64,000 nt of DNA from Atherinomorus stipes (taxonomy: Eukaryota; Chordata; Actinopteri; Atheriniformes; Atherinidae), in the NCBI GenBank assembly GCA_023101725.1, contig JALJCO010003469.1, positions 620,001 through 684,000 of the forward strand, written 5' to 3'. This document shows positions 34,109 to 46,610 of the stretch, one piece after another (within the stretch, counting starts at the first letter, position 1; each line of letters begins with the position of its first letter). Below the pieces are notes generated by a model, which saw only the letters and a program-made list of their open reading frames with translations, was not told the DNA's origin and did no database searches. A program made the translations under genes and the position numbers.

Positions 34109-34397
34109 GAGGGGGGGGGGGGGGGCGGGGAAAAAAAAAAAAAAAAAGACAACGAAGAGAAAAACAAAAAAGAAAAAAGAGGAAAAAGACAGGAAAAAAG
34201 AAGAGAAAAAGGGAAAAGAAAGAAGAGGGGAAAGAAAAAAAAAAAGAAAAGAAGAGGGAAAAGAAAAAAGCGAGAGAGAAAGACGGGAGAAGGGAACGGA
34301 GGGAGACGAGAGGGCGAGAGAGGGAGGGGAGGGGGAGACGGGGGAGGGGGGGAGGGGGAACGGGGAGGGACGGCGAAGCCCCCCCCCAGAGCGGCCA
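34109..34397. repeat. 289-base T-free, purine-rich tract
   Basis: It begins with 15 G, a C and 4 G, then 17 A, then A-rich GA sequence, then G-rich GA sequence, then a run of C. There is not a single T on the plus strand. The long frames across it (34089-34430 plus, 34105-34446 minus) are low-complexity and not genes. It could adopt triplex or quadruplex forms, or partly be an assembly artefact. Confidence 0.95.
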
Positions 34398-34890
34398 TAC
34401 GATGGCGCGGCGACCGGACGTTATGATTGAGAGTCCTTTTGTCCACAGTGATTGCTGCTGGGAAATGTTTTCAGTTGATTGCTAATAACGAGTGAAGCAG
34501 CAGGGATTTCTATTCCTGTATATTTCACCTCGTCCTTCTTTACAATAATTTATTATTAGTGTTTGACGTTGGCATGAGAGGTATTGAATGAGTCAGATGT
34601 TTCGGCATTTTTTTAACTGTTCTGTTAAAAAATTCAGGGCTAAGACTGTCTGACAAAGGTCTGGTCTTTATGACTGAAAAGACAAATCTGTTTAGAGATT
34701 CTAATGAAAGCAGCCTAACTGATTTTCATCAGGTTCCAACATGGCTGAGGAGTCCATACTTCATCATATGTTGCTGTTGTTTCAGGACCTCTCTGGCCAA
34801 CACAGAAGGAGGCCTTTCAGGCCAGTATGTGTGATAAAAATACAGAATGAGTTGTTTTTTAATCACAATTCATTGTATTATTTTACTTAA

Positions 34891-35349
34891 AGGGACTTGA
34901 GGCAGGAGTTTAAAAAAATAAACATAAATGTCCCTTTTTTTCATATGGGTGATGAAGCGCTAAATACCAAAAATAATGTTTCCACCCATGTTTCTCTCCG
35001 TTGCCTTGAACAGGCTGTGTGCTGCAAAATGCACTGCAATTCGGTGGCCGACTTTCCCGCGCTGCCCTGCGGACGTGACGTCAAATGACCTACATCCGCA
35101 GTTTTGATGCAGGAAAAAGACGGTCGCGGTAAATTCAAACACTGTAAGCGATAGTTATGGATTCTTCTGCCGTCAGCAAACGATCCAGATCAACTGAAAG
35201 ACACTAAAAAGTGTAACTACGGAGAAAAAGGTGAGTAAACAACATTATAGCTTCAGGTTGTGCACGCTCCCGTGACGGCTTGGCTCGTGGCTGCAGTTAC
35301 CTGAAGCGGCAGTCGCGAGTTTCGTTTTTTAATCTTGCCTCAAATCCCT
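34891..35349. mobile_element. TTAA-target MITE, complete copy
   Basis: Ends AGGGACTTGAGGCAGGA and TCTTGCCTCAAATCCCT are inverted repeats. TTAA lies exactly at 34887-34890 and 35350-35353. The right 213 bases match the partial copy at 16695-16917. It is Kolobok- or piggyBac-like by target, with no transposase. The frames on it are shadows. Confidence 0.9.
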
Positions 35350-35354
35350 TTAAT

Positions 35355-38060
35355 CATTTTTTAAAAAAATAAAATCTTTTACTTTCTCAGATGTTCCAGA
35401 AATTTCACACTTACATACAGTACAATTGACACATTTGTGACTCAGGTTTATATTTTAAAGCCTTGTGACTTTCTTCCGTCCAGTTACCCCATGAGGACTT
35501 TCACTATTTCTTCGTCCTTCCTGAATATTGTTAGAATAATTGTCATCAGTATCTATTGGTGGCTGCTGGCTGTGGACACCTCCATCGGCAGCCTAACTCT
35601 GCTGTTGCTGCATCTGCTGAACTGATGCCTCATGTAGGAGATAGCTCAACCTCTTACAGCCTGGAGATGTGGCCCCAGCAATGGACTGAGATGGGCTAAA
35701 GTTCTCGTTTAATATGTGCAACTGGTGAATGATAAAAAATCACCTAATAATTAAACAACGAAGCCCTCCAATAGTTGCCAGTTGTGAATATTCGGATAAA
35801 ACTTTGACTCTGTGGAGGAAATAAACAGAAATGGTCATTTTCATTTAAAGAGTGAATGACACGTCAGCTTGGGATCTAGGTTCATAATTTGTCATGTCGC
35901 CTTAATTTATCAGTCGTCCTTGTCCTTGTCATAATCTTAACAGTATATATCTATAGAGTCAGACTGTCTGCCATAGGGGGATTGAAAAAATAAGGGGGAA
36001 GAAAAGCCCCCACAGGTGTTAAGACGTACTTGAAGATGTTGCTCACAAGTATGGAGATGTCAGGATCACTGTTGATGGAGTCTTTGCTACAATGTGATAA
36101 TTCCTAGATGGATCAGAGTGTTTTTACTGCTCTTTTCATCAAACTGAGCCTGTGGCTGATCGGAGGGCAGGAAGGCTTCTTGTTGTTGGCTGACAAATGG
36201 CACGGATAAATGAATGTTGGAGGAAAACAATCAATTATCTTAAACCTGTTTACACAAGTGATTGCCATGTTGATGGGAAGGGAGAGGAGAATTCCTTTTG
36301 ATGGGCCAAGTTGACATTTCCTCTTCATGGTGACCATTTAAGAGGGACTTAAAAAAATACCCTCTAGTTTGAAGAGACCAGCATGGAAATCTGATGAGGG
36401 GAAATTAGACGTCACATCTGCCCTCATTTAAGAGAAAACGTGCTTAAAGCCGTAATTTTCCAACAAGGTTGTCCCCAAAGTTAGAGCGAGCCAGGATGAA
36501 AAAACATCAGGTTGAATATTTGCCGTTGTGAATGGATGGTTTGCTTTCCGGTCTCCTGCCAGATGTCAGTCAGCCGTCACTGATCAGAGGTGCTGGATAT
36601 CACAGCTCCGCTGGAAGTGGAAGGTAAACACTCCCCTCATGTTCCCAAGTAATCAGGCTGTTGCTCTTACCCAGAAGTTACATGATGAAACTTGTTAAAT
36701 CCCCGACCTTACAGCCTGTTTTCCAGGGTGGAGGAAGAGGTGAGTTTAGAGTTCACAGCTTAAAGTGTGTCTGGTGTGAAATCCATCCTGAAGGTTGGAG
36801 GAAATTAGAGGAAAATGAAGGAGTTGAAGAAAGTCTGCTGATATTTCCCTTTTCCAGGAGAAGTTTCACTTAAACTGAAAAATTAAGATAAAGTTAGATA
36901 ATAAAAACCTGATGAGCTGAACACGTCTCTGAATATGACAAATTTAGTAAACCAAATTTCTAGGATTTAACGCTTCATATTGTTCCATGTCAGAAAACAC
37001 AAGAGGCAGATTCAGTTTTAGAAAACATATTGAGGCCCAAACCGGCCCCCACACACCACCATTTACTACCTAGTGTCATTCCCAGTGAAGTCACAACAGG
37101 ATACCTTCTTCCCTTCACCAGAAAATAAAAGTTTTTTCATGGCAACACAAAGACACCCGCTTCAAATAAATTTGTATAAAAATAAGAAGTCACCAATAAC
37201 TTTAAACTGCTGGGCAATAAAAGTTCACTTTATAAAAACAATGGACGGGGAAAAATTCACAAGTCAAATACTAATAATATCAGTATATATCATATGAAAT
37301 ACAAATCAATATAAAATTATCCCATAGGGGATATTCTGTCAGTATTGACAAACATGCAGGTCATGTAGGGAACACAGCAGTTCCCTCCCCCCCCATTTAG
37401 CTGTCGTACCCATTGAAAAATTAGTCAGTCCCCCACGGGAAAGACTGTGATCGACACATTTTATATCATAACACATTTACACACATACATACTGTACATA
37501 TCAACTTTAAAAATAATAAGGCCCATCCTGATTTTTCCAGGCCTACCCATGAGTCACGTTCTGGCTCCACCACTGACACAGACTAAAGTGAGAACTGAAC
37601 ACTCGTTGACCATTGGCTTAATAATGAGTTTGGAGTCCAAAGCAGCTTCACAGTGTGTGATAAAACTACAGTTCTAACCTCTTGTATCTGACTCATTACT
37701 GTAAATCTGTAGAAATATTTTATTCATCCATTAGTCAAACAGCCAAATTTGATAATACCTGGCTTGATTCTAATTCCCACAAACATGACCTTACCCTTCT
37801 GGACAAGGACACCAAAGGAGCATCTTCATACTTCTCTCAAAGCTAATGCACTTCCTTATGGAGGCGTCCCACAATAACCCACCAAAGTGGTGCCGGTCCA
37901 GAGCCTGAGAAGCAGAGCTCTGGTTGTAGCACTGGTTTAGAGCATAGATTGTCTATCAATGGGCAAACCTTTCATGAAAAGGAGATTGGAATATAAGAAA
38001 TTAAAAAATATTTTTGGGAATGGGTTTTTTTTTTAATGTTTTAAGATCTTTTGGCTATAG
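35355..38060. other. Non-coding DNA with one possible hAT edge
   Basis: No exon recognised. A hAT-like end reading CAGTGGTGGAGCCAGAACG on the minus strand lies at about 37557-37575, with no partner found. C-rich run at 37386-37395. Confidence 0.4.
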
Positions 38061-38061
38061 G

Positions 38062-38437
38062 TTTTTGGAAAAATTCGGAGGCCCCTGCCAACCAATGCTA
38101 ATTTCATTTACAAAAAATTTTCATCATAGTCTTTGTCAACGATCTATTTTTCTTGACGAAAACTAACGAAAACTGGATGTAAACCAACGCACGGGATCAA
38201 ATCTATAATGAAAGTAAATGACATTTTCATCAACTAATAAAAACGAGACAAAAATACCTGAGAGCAATGGTATCCAATCAAAACAACTGCTTGTGTTGAA
38301 AGGCGGGATGTTATTACAAAGACATCCAACGAGAACACAAACTCGTGCAGCGAGGCTGGCCTGCACATGTTTGGTTACCCACGGAGATGATAAACAGTTC
38401 TCACGTTTCACATTTCGTGATTAAAGTGATCTTGAAA
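38062..38437 (+). mobile_element. Probable 5' region of a hAT element
   Basis: Words such as CATAGTCTTTGTCAACGATC and GACGAAAACTAACGAAAACT are typical of the terminal and subterminal part of a fish hAT family. It precedes the BED-finger exon at 38438. The left end is not clean. Confidence 0.4.
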
Positions 38438-38610
38438 ATGTCCAGTCCGAGGAGAAAAAGAAGATCTGACACGCGGGATTGTTTCACATATGATGGAATG
38501 ATGCGACACAAAAGACGTTGTCTAAACTGTGCAGAGCGACTGTTCCCAGCAGAAACACAACCAACCTGAAGCCACGGCTGCAGACCAGTCATCCTAAAAT
38601 CCACGCAAAG
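38438..38610 (+). pseudogene. hAT transposase BED zinc-finger exon, decayed
   Basis: From the ATG at 38438 the reading gives basic residues, then SDTRDCFTYDGMMRHKRRCLNC. A second frame then gives NTTNLKPRLQTSHPKIH. Together these show the C-X2-C ... H-X4-H layout of a BED-type DNA-binding finger at the N-terminus of many hAT transposases. The frame changes by a small indel near 38545. The exon seems to end at AAAG followed by GTAACC at 38611, a fair splice donor. No catalytic dimerisation domain was found downstream, so this is a relic of a spliced hAT transposase. Confidence 0.6.
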
Positions 38611-39242
38611 GTAACCAAGCTGACACTACATCGTAATTTTGTTGTGCTTTTGCAAAGTTAGTTATTTTTGAAGGAAGAATGTTCTCATTACTTTGAAATG
38701 ATGAGAAAAAAAAAGACCTAAAATGTGTTATGAAATGAAATGGGAGTTGTGAAGATGAAAGAAAAAAAAACTCCTTTTAAATGAACAATGCCTGTTATTC
38801 TAAGGTGCCAGACTGACGTTTTATTTAATTTCTTCACATATATGTGTGTATGTAGCCCTGTGCATGCACACATGCAATCATATATGCAAGCATGTATGTA
38901 TACATAGATAAATGCATACATACATACATACACACACACATATGTGAATAAATTAAATAAAACAACAGTCAGTCTGATGCCTTCAAATACAAAAAGCCAA
39001 ATATCCTTAACTTTTTGTGAGTAGTGTATATGCGAGAATTATTTCTTTTGTGACTAAAAAGAAAGATAATATAGCACCACTGGTGGCGCAGGGAAGTGTT
39101 TGGTAAAAGTCTAGAGGATAAACAGATGAGGTGAGGAGAGCCTGCGTCCACGGCACGCACCTCCGCAGAAAAGTGAGAAGGAAAAAGAGACAGTACGCTG
39201 TAATTCAGAGTTTAATATTTACTCCTCAGTTGTGCAGACACA
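38611..39242. other. Non-coding DNA with microsatellite
   Basis: An ATAC/CA compound repeat lies at about 38896-38945. No gene seen. Confidence 0.5.
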
Positions 39243-39829
39243 GGCCGTGTCCCAAACCGCGCACTTCAAACACTGTTTTTGAGTGTGTAGTGCACACATG
39301 GTGTAATTTAAGTGACAATTTCAGTGCACTGAAAGTACCAGGATGTTGCCCTCATCATGCCCAAAAATGCAGTGCAGAATGAAGCACACTATTTGCACTA
39401 AATGGACGCCATCTTGTTGACGTGGAGGAAGAGGCGGGACTTTCAAACTGCGCACTTGAGCTGAATAATGGCGGTGAATGACGCAGTGGCGACCCCTGCT
39501 GCATCAAAGACGGTACTGTACTTGATTTAAGTAACCTTAATGAAATCATTTAGACATAATTACTAATGTATATTGTAGCTTGCTACCAAACTGTTCCCTC
39601 CCTGATGACAATTATGATCTGGTCATGTATTTGAGGCCGCGGTTAAACCGGCTCAGAAGAGTTAGCTCACGTTACAGTAGCTGGCAATGCTAGTCCGTCA
39701 TTTCCTGAAAGTGCAGTGCTCTGGGTCAGCATTTAGCGACAATAGTGTGCACTCCGGATGAAGTACACAGTGCACACTATGCCCTGAATTCCAGTGCACT
39801 CAGGAAAGTGCATGGATTGAGACACGGCC
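39243..39829. mobile_element. MITE with GGCCGTGTC inverted ends
   Basis: The left end GGCCGTGTCCCAAACCGCG and right end GATTGAGACACGGCC are inverted repeats. AGTGCAC-type words recur inside both halves (CAGTGCACTGAAAG, CCAGTGCACTCAGG). It resembles a common fish MITE often placed near PIF/Harbinger. The target duplication is not clear. Confidence 0.75.
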
Positions 39830-39834
39830 ATAGG

Positions 39835-41539
39835 AAACATTTAAGTAGCCGACACAGTAGATTGCAGTTCTGCAGATCTTTTCTTAACATCTTATGGCAG
39901 TAAATTAATTAAAGATCGCCATTTGAAAAAAAAAGATCATGATCATCCCTTTCGATCACCAACAGACAATCCAATTGAAATTCACTCCACCCCTAATGCA
40001 AGCCAGACACTCATATTTTGCATTTTAGCTTTTTTAAACCACCAATGACAATTACAAGGAGAAGAAGATGAATAACAACAAAGATAAGCATGCCAGTAGG
40101 GTCGCGTTTTGATTTGGTTACTGCCACTTGTTGGGTGAGTAGCCCACGTCACATCCAGCACTGCCTGGATTGTGTTCACAATGAATTTTCCCCTGCCTGC
40201 GCGAGGGTGGCCCGGGTCCTGGACTACCTCTCGACCTGGGCCACCCGGGCCTGGCCTGTTTGCTTTCACATGGATAAAATTTGTGGCCAAACGTGCTCAG
40301 GCATGGACTCCAGCTTTTGGGCCTTTTGTCTGTAAATGGTGATTAATTATAAATCTGTCACTGAAAAATAAAAACCATAAAAAGACATCAAAATAAATAG
40401 ACTGATCTTTACATAAAATACCCAACCAAACAAAAGCAGTTATATAGAAAACAGCTGTGTTAATTCTTTTCATGACAACAGTGACATCATCTCATCAAAT
40501 AATAATATACTGTTTGTAATTAAGACTGATGTTGACCGAAAGTTTTGAACTAAAACTTTTTATAGCAGTTTTGGGGAAAATACCTTTTTTTGTCTATTTT
40601 TTTCTAATCGTTTTCTTTGCCATACTCTCCTCCCAGACTGTTTCCTCCATGTTGTGCCTGGATATCAGGCCTGTTTGTGTCTGATGGACTGAATATTTTC
40701 TGCCAACTCTTCAGCCAATGGCCCTGCTTTGGTTTGTCACTCTGCCCAGGATGCATCAGGGAGTATGAGGTTTTCACAGGCACACGGGTTTCTACTAGAG
40801 GCTAGAGGTCTGGCTGGAGGGCACAGAGGAAAAAAGGTGAAAATGGAGGTAGACGTGGGGTGTTGGAACTGATACATGACTTTGGCACGGCAGAGTGGAT
40901 GGCGGCCAAAGCAGAAAGATGCAGATGAAGCCATCTCCACCCGTTCCCACCACCAACCACAACCCTGTATCTATGAGAGGAACTCTTCTTCTGTGGTGTC
41001 TGAGCATTCATTTCTCATTCTGTTGGCATGGAGGCTACCAAAAGTCCCATTACTGATTAGGGGGTGGGGTAAAGTTGTAAAATAGGATTAGGATCTGTAA
41101 TTATCAGGCAGCAAAGATTCCCTGGGAAAAAAGGGAAAAATGTTAAACATGGCAGGGTGAGAATCTGCTGCTATTTTCAGACATTCGGAGCTGGGAGACA
41201 TGATTTTTGCAGTTTAGGCCATTCCCAAATACCTTCACAAGCTCTGAGTGAGAAGGCATGTGAAACTGTCTTTAAGAACCCTGAGAATGAATCCTCAACA
41301 TGATCTCAATGCTATGAAGGGCCACGTTACCCTGTAGGTGAGATGTGTAGCTAAAATGTGGGCACAGGCGTCTCCCTCTGTAGCTGTTCAAAAAAGAATC
41401 CTGTGGTGGTTCAGGTTCCTGCGTTTCATGTGTAAAACTGGCATGGATTAAATTACATGGGTGCAATCGGGTTGCGAGTAAAAGTAAAAATTCTATTTCA
41501 TCTTTTTAGATGTGACAAGTGTTATACAGAGGTTAAAGG
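39835..41539. other. Non-coding DNA with a GC-rich hairpin
   Basis: A hairpin lies at 40205-40246: GGGTGGCCCGGGTC pairs with GACCTGGGCCACCC with one mismatch. It looks like the core of a small GC-rich MITE. Otherwise nothing was recognised. Confidence 0.45.
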
Positions 41540-41543
41540 TTAA

Positions 41544-41951
41544 AGGGAAACCACAGAAACTCACCGGACACATTGGAGTTATCAGCTCAGTTCGAGGTAA
41601 TGTTTTTTTAAAAAGTCACCAAGGTGCAATAAGGTGGGAACCAGCATCGCACTGATGCTGGGTTCACGTGCAGACGGCCGTCTGTAACAAACCAGATGTC
41701 ATTTAAGTCAAAGAAGCCGAGAGAAAGACGGTAAAACATGGGTCAGGGAAAACAATACGACATCGCCATGACGACATATCAGATCAGATGTGGACTGAAG
41801 TCACTGTAACTGACAGACCACGTCTTCACATTGAGGCTTGTTTATGCCTTTACATGCAGCGGCTGTCGTCCGTCTGCCCGGTTTCACGCGAACGCAGCAT
41901 GAAAAGTATGAGGGAGCTGCTCGCGATATACAATTTTTACACAATGTCCCT
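41544..41951 (+). mobile_element. TTAA-target MITE, family B copy 1
   Basis: It starts AGGGAAACCACAGAAACTCA after TTAA (41540-41543) and ends ACACAATGTCCCT before TCAA (41952-41955, decayed TTAA). It is collinear with the inverted copy at 59180-59580. Frames inside (41788-42141, 41838-42023) are shadows. Confidence 0.85.
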
Positions 41952-41955
41952 TCAA

Positions 41956-42291
41956 CAGGGCCTGGGTGGGCGTTGCGCTCCTCCAGCGTCCATTGCAGCC
42001 TGTGGGAGAAAGGTTTATTTTAAATTAATTTTTCATGATCTATTTTTTATAATCTATTGCTCCATTGTTTTGAACATCATGGTTCACTTACTGTCTGATA
42101 ACGCAGCGCTGTTTTTTCCCTCCTGTTTCTGTATTGTATAAGATTGGTATTTTTAGATACTAAAATGTCAAAAATCTTTACCAATCAGTTGCCAAAAAAG
42201 GTGGATCGGTTCATCCTTAATCATAGTCAGAAATGATTGTTTTTACTTGCATTGTTGATGCAATCATGGTTGCATGGCCACTGTTGTTCTA
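41956..42291. other. Non-coding DNA
   Basis: Nothing recognised. It ends with the target site ctcctgaa (42292-42299). Confidence 0.5.
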
Positions 42292-42299
42292 CTCCTGAA

Positions 42300-43675
42300 T
42301 AGGGATGCACCGATCGATCGGCAACCGATCGCAATCGGCAGATAGTGCCCCTATCGGTTTTGATCGGAGTCCTCAAAATAGATCCAAGCAAGCGGATCCG
42401 ATCATGTTTACACTAACTACAGCATTTTGGCATTTGACGCATCTGACGCACAGCAGGTGCAAGAAATACAGAGGAGACTCCGGTGAACCCCTTCACTCCA
42501 TGGAGACAGTGGAGGATAAACTCTGATCTGCGTCCAGTCCCGGTTTCCAAACGGCGGGTTGATGATCTGCTGTCCCGACGGGGTTTAATGGGCTTATAAT
42601 CACGTCCCGATGCAGGACTGCAGGTTGTTAAACTGGGCCGGTCAGACGAAAGCTGCGCCATCGTCGGCGTGCAGCTCATGGAGTAAACGGTGAAACTCAC
42701 CAAACTCAGAACACCTCTGAACAATCTGATGAATCCACACGCGGTACAGAAACGCTCGACAACGTCGTTGTCTGGCCTCATGGAGCAAATGGAGCCAAGC
42801 AGCTTCTCAGTTTCATCCACGATTATACAGAAAGACAGACAAGGAAAACAACCGGGTTCATACACCCCCACACTCGGGCGCCCCTGACGCACGACGTGCA
42901 AGGCTCTGCCATTCATGCTGCTTAATCAGAAGTAAGCTCATCAATAAAATCATAATTTTATTATATTATTCAGGCTACAGCATGTTTATGCTACACTTAG
43001 AGTTTTTTTTTTTTCTTACAGAAAAGCTGCAGTATCAGCTCCAAGTTTATATCCAGAGATGTTGCAGTTGCACATAAGTCAGTGTTCTTATTCTCATTTG
43101 TTTAACATATTTTACGTGATTTTTCCAGTAAAAGCTTGTAGGTAAACTCTAAACAGTGTGTCTGAGAAAGAGCCTCTAGAGAGTGAAATGTTTATTATAG
43201 TGCACATGTTGTGTGTTATGTACATAATCAATTTTTTATTTTAAGATTTAATTCCTTTTTCCACATGAAAAAGCGAGTTTATAGTTGACAACTTGTACCA
43301 ACTCTAAGAGAGTAAAATGTTTACTGTTGTCTGTGTTGGTGTGCTGCACATGTTGTGTGTTGTCCACATAATTATTGCCACAAGAAAGATTAAGTTAGTA
43401 AGCTACACTTCCCCTATGTAAACTGAGTCCAAGTTGTCTCCAAGAGAGTGAAATATTGCAGATTGCCTGCAATAAAACAGTTCAATTCATGATAATTTCC
43501 CATCTCCTAATTGTTGTACTTAATAACACAATGTCGATGTTGTGTACATGAGACAACAATATTGGAGAATTTATGGATTTGGTGCTGTGATCGGTGATCG
43601 GCAATATCGGGATCGACAGATACTGCTTTTGGTGATCGGTGATCGGCCCCCAAAATCCTGATCGGTGCATCACTA
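42300..43675. mobile_element. 1.4-kb hAT element with exact 8-bp duplication
   Basis: Left end TAGGGATGCACCGATCGATC and right end GATCGGTGCATCACTA are inverted repeats, followed inward by many GATCGG/CCGATC words. CTCCTGAA is duplicated exactly at 42292-42299 and 43676-43683. No catalytic hAT transposase motif is visible on either strand. The long minus-strand frame at 42413-42916 lies inside. Confidence 0.93.
42413..42916 (-). CDS. Unrecognised 167-codon frame inside the hAT element
   Basis: The frame is open for 167 residues. It is rich in Arg, Ser and Cys in its centre and C-terminus and shows no BED finger, DDE or dimerisation motif that I can identify. The region is GC-richer than its surroundings, which lengthens chance frames. 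It could be the remains of a hAT 5' exon read in antisense, or a chance frame. I would not assign a function. Confidence 0.15.
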   Translation of the reverse strand: MNGRALHVVRQGRPSVGVYEPGCFPCLSFCIIVDETEKLLGSICSMRPDNDVVERFCTACGFIRLFRGVLSLVSFTVYSMSCTPTMAQLSSDRPSLTTCSPASGRDYKPIKPRRDSRSSTRRLETGTGRRSEFILHCLHGVKGFTGVSSVFLAPAVRQMRQMPKCCS

Positions 43676-43683
43676 CTCCTGAA

Positions 43684-46289
43684 AGCATTACGGATGGACA
43701 ACCTCTCTGCCAGGACCCCTTGGAGTTAATTAACTTGTAAACATTGCTTAGTCCTTAGTTCCTGTGCTGGAATAGGACAAGACCCTCTGAAACAGACAGG
43801 CAGCCAGAGGCAGCCTCGGGGCCATCTTAGTTCTCTAACAAATCGCTGTGTTGATGCAACATTGAAAAGAACCCTTGGTGGAAATGTAGCTGCCCATCAA
43901 ACCAAATGAGAGTGCGAAAGAGAGGGTCCTATTCTGGAAGCAGCACTGAGCTTCAGAAGGAAGTTCAACCTCAGAATTTCATCCATTCTAACAAAAGGTG
44001 AGAGGAATAACATTACGGTATTATACATACTGTATAATGAAAAACCTTCCAAAAAAGGAGGGAAAAAAAAAAAAACGGAGAAGGAAATTGGTTTTGCACC
44101 TAGGAAGAGAACGTTCCATCCAAAATTTCCTAAAAAAAAAATAAAAAAAAGAAATACTTTAAAAGAGGAGAAGGAATGAGAGAAGGAGAAAGATAGTATC
44201 AATCTAAATAAATATAATTTTTTATTAATTTTTAAAAAAAAATTTAATTACATTCAGATTTGTAGCTGCTGTCTTGTTGGTGTCCAACAGACTGCAGACG
44301 TTACAAACGTGCCTGGAGGTATAAGGTGGATCAAACGGAGGGTCCTCTGGCTTATTTTTGAGTTTAAGGAAATTAGTTGGTGAGGTTTTAATGAGAAAAG
44401 ACTCACAAAGCTGCTGGGGTGTGTTATTGTTACGTTCATGTACAGCTGAGTGTCATCAGCTTATAAACGATCATTTCTATTATGCAGCTGCAGTTACAGC
44501 GCGAGTAAGCTGAGCTGTTGAAGAGGAATCAAACAGACTTAAAGCCAAAGTCTCTTGTCATTGAACCCAACTTTGCCTCTTGTGTTGCAAATGTTGGGTT
44601 AAAACATTTTAACAGTAATTGATCAATGTACAGTGTAGTTTAGGTTTAGTTAAAGCTAGTTTAAGCTTAGATGGCTAAAAAACTTTTCATTTTAGACCAG
44701 TGGTAGACCAAAAGCCTAGATGTCTAAGGACCTTTAGATGTCTTTTAGACCAAAAAATGCTCGGTGGGCTGTTGTGACTCTTGACAGATTGACACAACTA
44801 TTCATAGAGACAAGAGCCTTTTCTTCTTCTTCTTGGCTTGAATCAGAGTCAAAGCTTTGAACCTGACAGGACTGATATTTTATCCAGCAGGCCCTGCTCT
44901 GTCCTACCTCTTCATCTACCTGAGGGTGAAAATGTTACAAAAGCACGACAAGCATAACTCTGTTTTCAGGATCTCTTCTTCTGCTGTTTCTTTTAACACC
45001 TGGGTGAGGGAAGATGCCATTTGACCCATCTTCCCCTCTGTCTGACCAAACAAGCTGGGTTCACACCTCATAGGACCTCATCCACCCAGATTACCTTGAA
45101 GGCTCACAGAACTTAATGAAATGAATACCATCTGCTCCAGAGTTCCTGTGACCTTTCACCCACCACATAAGCTGAAAGGACAGTAGCGTGCCTGATCTCC
45201 TTCATGTCCCTGTGAACTCTCCATGCAGCCATTCCCTCATAATAAACAATCTCAGCGTGACATTCTCACAAAGCTGATAGCATCTCTGCTCTTTTATGTC
45301 GGAGCATCTGTCTTTGCTCCTCTTCATCCTGACACATGCAGAAGATGGAAAAGTGTTAGGCTGGAAGTTTGTTCTTCGTCTGTCTACAAATCGTGATGTG
45401 CTCTAATATCCATTTATCTAGACAGACTGGTACCCAGCACAACTTTATCACTTCTGGTAGTGGGATTATACACCAACCCTCATAAATCTGAGCATCAATC
45501 TGCTGCTGCAACTGCAGGTGTTCCACCATAATGATGATCTTATGAGCTGCATGTTCAGGGGTTTAGGGGTACGTCAAACTTCCAACCTCCATGTTGTGCT
45601 GAATTATAGTCCAAGAACAAGCAAAGATCTGAATTTAATTTCAGAGATCTTTATGAACAGTTATCCACTGTTAACACTCCCAGTGGAACCAGTTTGGTCC
45701 TTTCTGCTCAAGCGTTGGGCATGTCACAAACACCATATGCATCATAAATCTGCACGTTAAGCCTAAACTCTCACAGTTTCAGTGAACATCAGTTTTTCAT
45801 CGGGATATTTTTGGCATTAAGACTTTTGTTGATTTTAGATTAATTGTAACTTCAGTGCTGAATGACTTACTCATAAATGTTTCTTTGTAACTGAAAATGA
45901 CTCAGCTCATTCAGTTTTTCCACAAAATGAAACATCTGCACCTCACAACCTGTAATCTGTCAACACATTTTCAAAGTAATAATGGCTCAACATCGTAATA
46001 AAAGACACAACGCATCCCAGACTTCCGCTCACACTCAGATCCCGTTTGCTGATACTAAAAATCTCTAAACCTAAACATTCTTCTTGATCATCTTTAGCCA
46101 TGACTGCATCAGTAGGAGGAAGATGTAATCAGCTCTTATTGTTGATTTAATGAAGCTTCATTTGACAGACGATGATTTATAATCAGCCTCAGTCTAAACC
46201 TGCAATGACGTGCCGATTAAGAAGCAATGATAAAAGCATTTCACAAGCTGTCCTGTGTTAAGCGTCAGGTTTAGGAAGGGCTAGTGGTC
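43684..46289. other. Non-coding DNA
   Basis: A-rich patches at 44068-44080 and 44131-44150. No exon or mobile element recognised. The frame at 43897-44202 minus is low-complexity and F/S-rich. Confidence 0.5.
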
Positions 46290-46610
46290 TTTGTCACAAA
46301 ATAAAGTCACACAAAAATAAAATGAGTAAATAAGCATGATGGGGCTACAAAGCTAAAATTTTGTTGAGCAACACTTGGAGGCAATTACTGCAATCAGGTG
46401 TTTTCTCTAATATTCAAAAAGACTTCTGCACCTGTTGACAGGTATTTTGGTCCACTGTTCATGGGAAAGGGGCTCTAATGTGTCGGGGACAGTTTTGTTT
46501 GTTTGTTTGTTTAAATGATTTTTTTATACCACAATTCAAAAGCAAACATTTCATGTAAATTTTTCCTTTTCTTTAATTGAAGGGCATGAAGAATTTTGAG
46601 GATGACTGTA
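46290..46610 (+). mobile_element. Tc1/mariner-type repeat, copy 1
   Basis: Collinear with 59850-60217: GCATGATGGGGCT, GAGCAACACTT, GACTTCTGCACCTGTTGACA, TATTTTGGTCCACTGTTC. It ends GAATTTTGAGGATGACTGTA, in the style of a Tc1/mariner 3' end at a TA target. No transposase frame. Confidence 0.65.

Noticed and set aside
34089..34446. Long frames of 111-113 codons on both strands
   Set aside because: They lie on the T-free purine tract, so stop codons are rare by composition. The products are Lys/Glu/Gly or Phe/Pro/Ser low-complexity only.
38880..38945. A possible CRISPR-like array of ACATACAT units
   Set aside because: It is a simple microsatellite without spacers.
44254..44460. A possible LINE fragment around the words GTTCATGTACAGCTGAGTGT and CATCAGC
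   Set aside because: A short similarity to the L2 antisense phrase at 54781-54800 exists, but it is too brief and without flanking collinear motifs to call.
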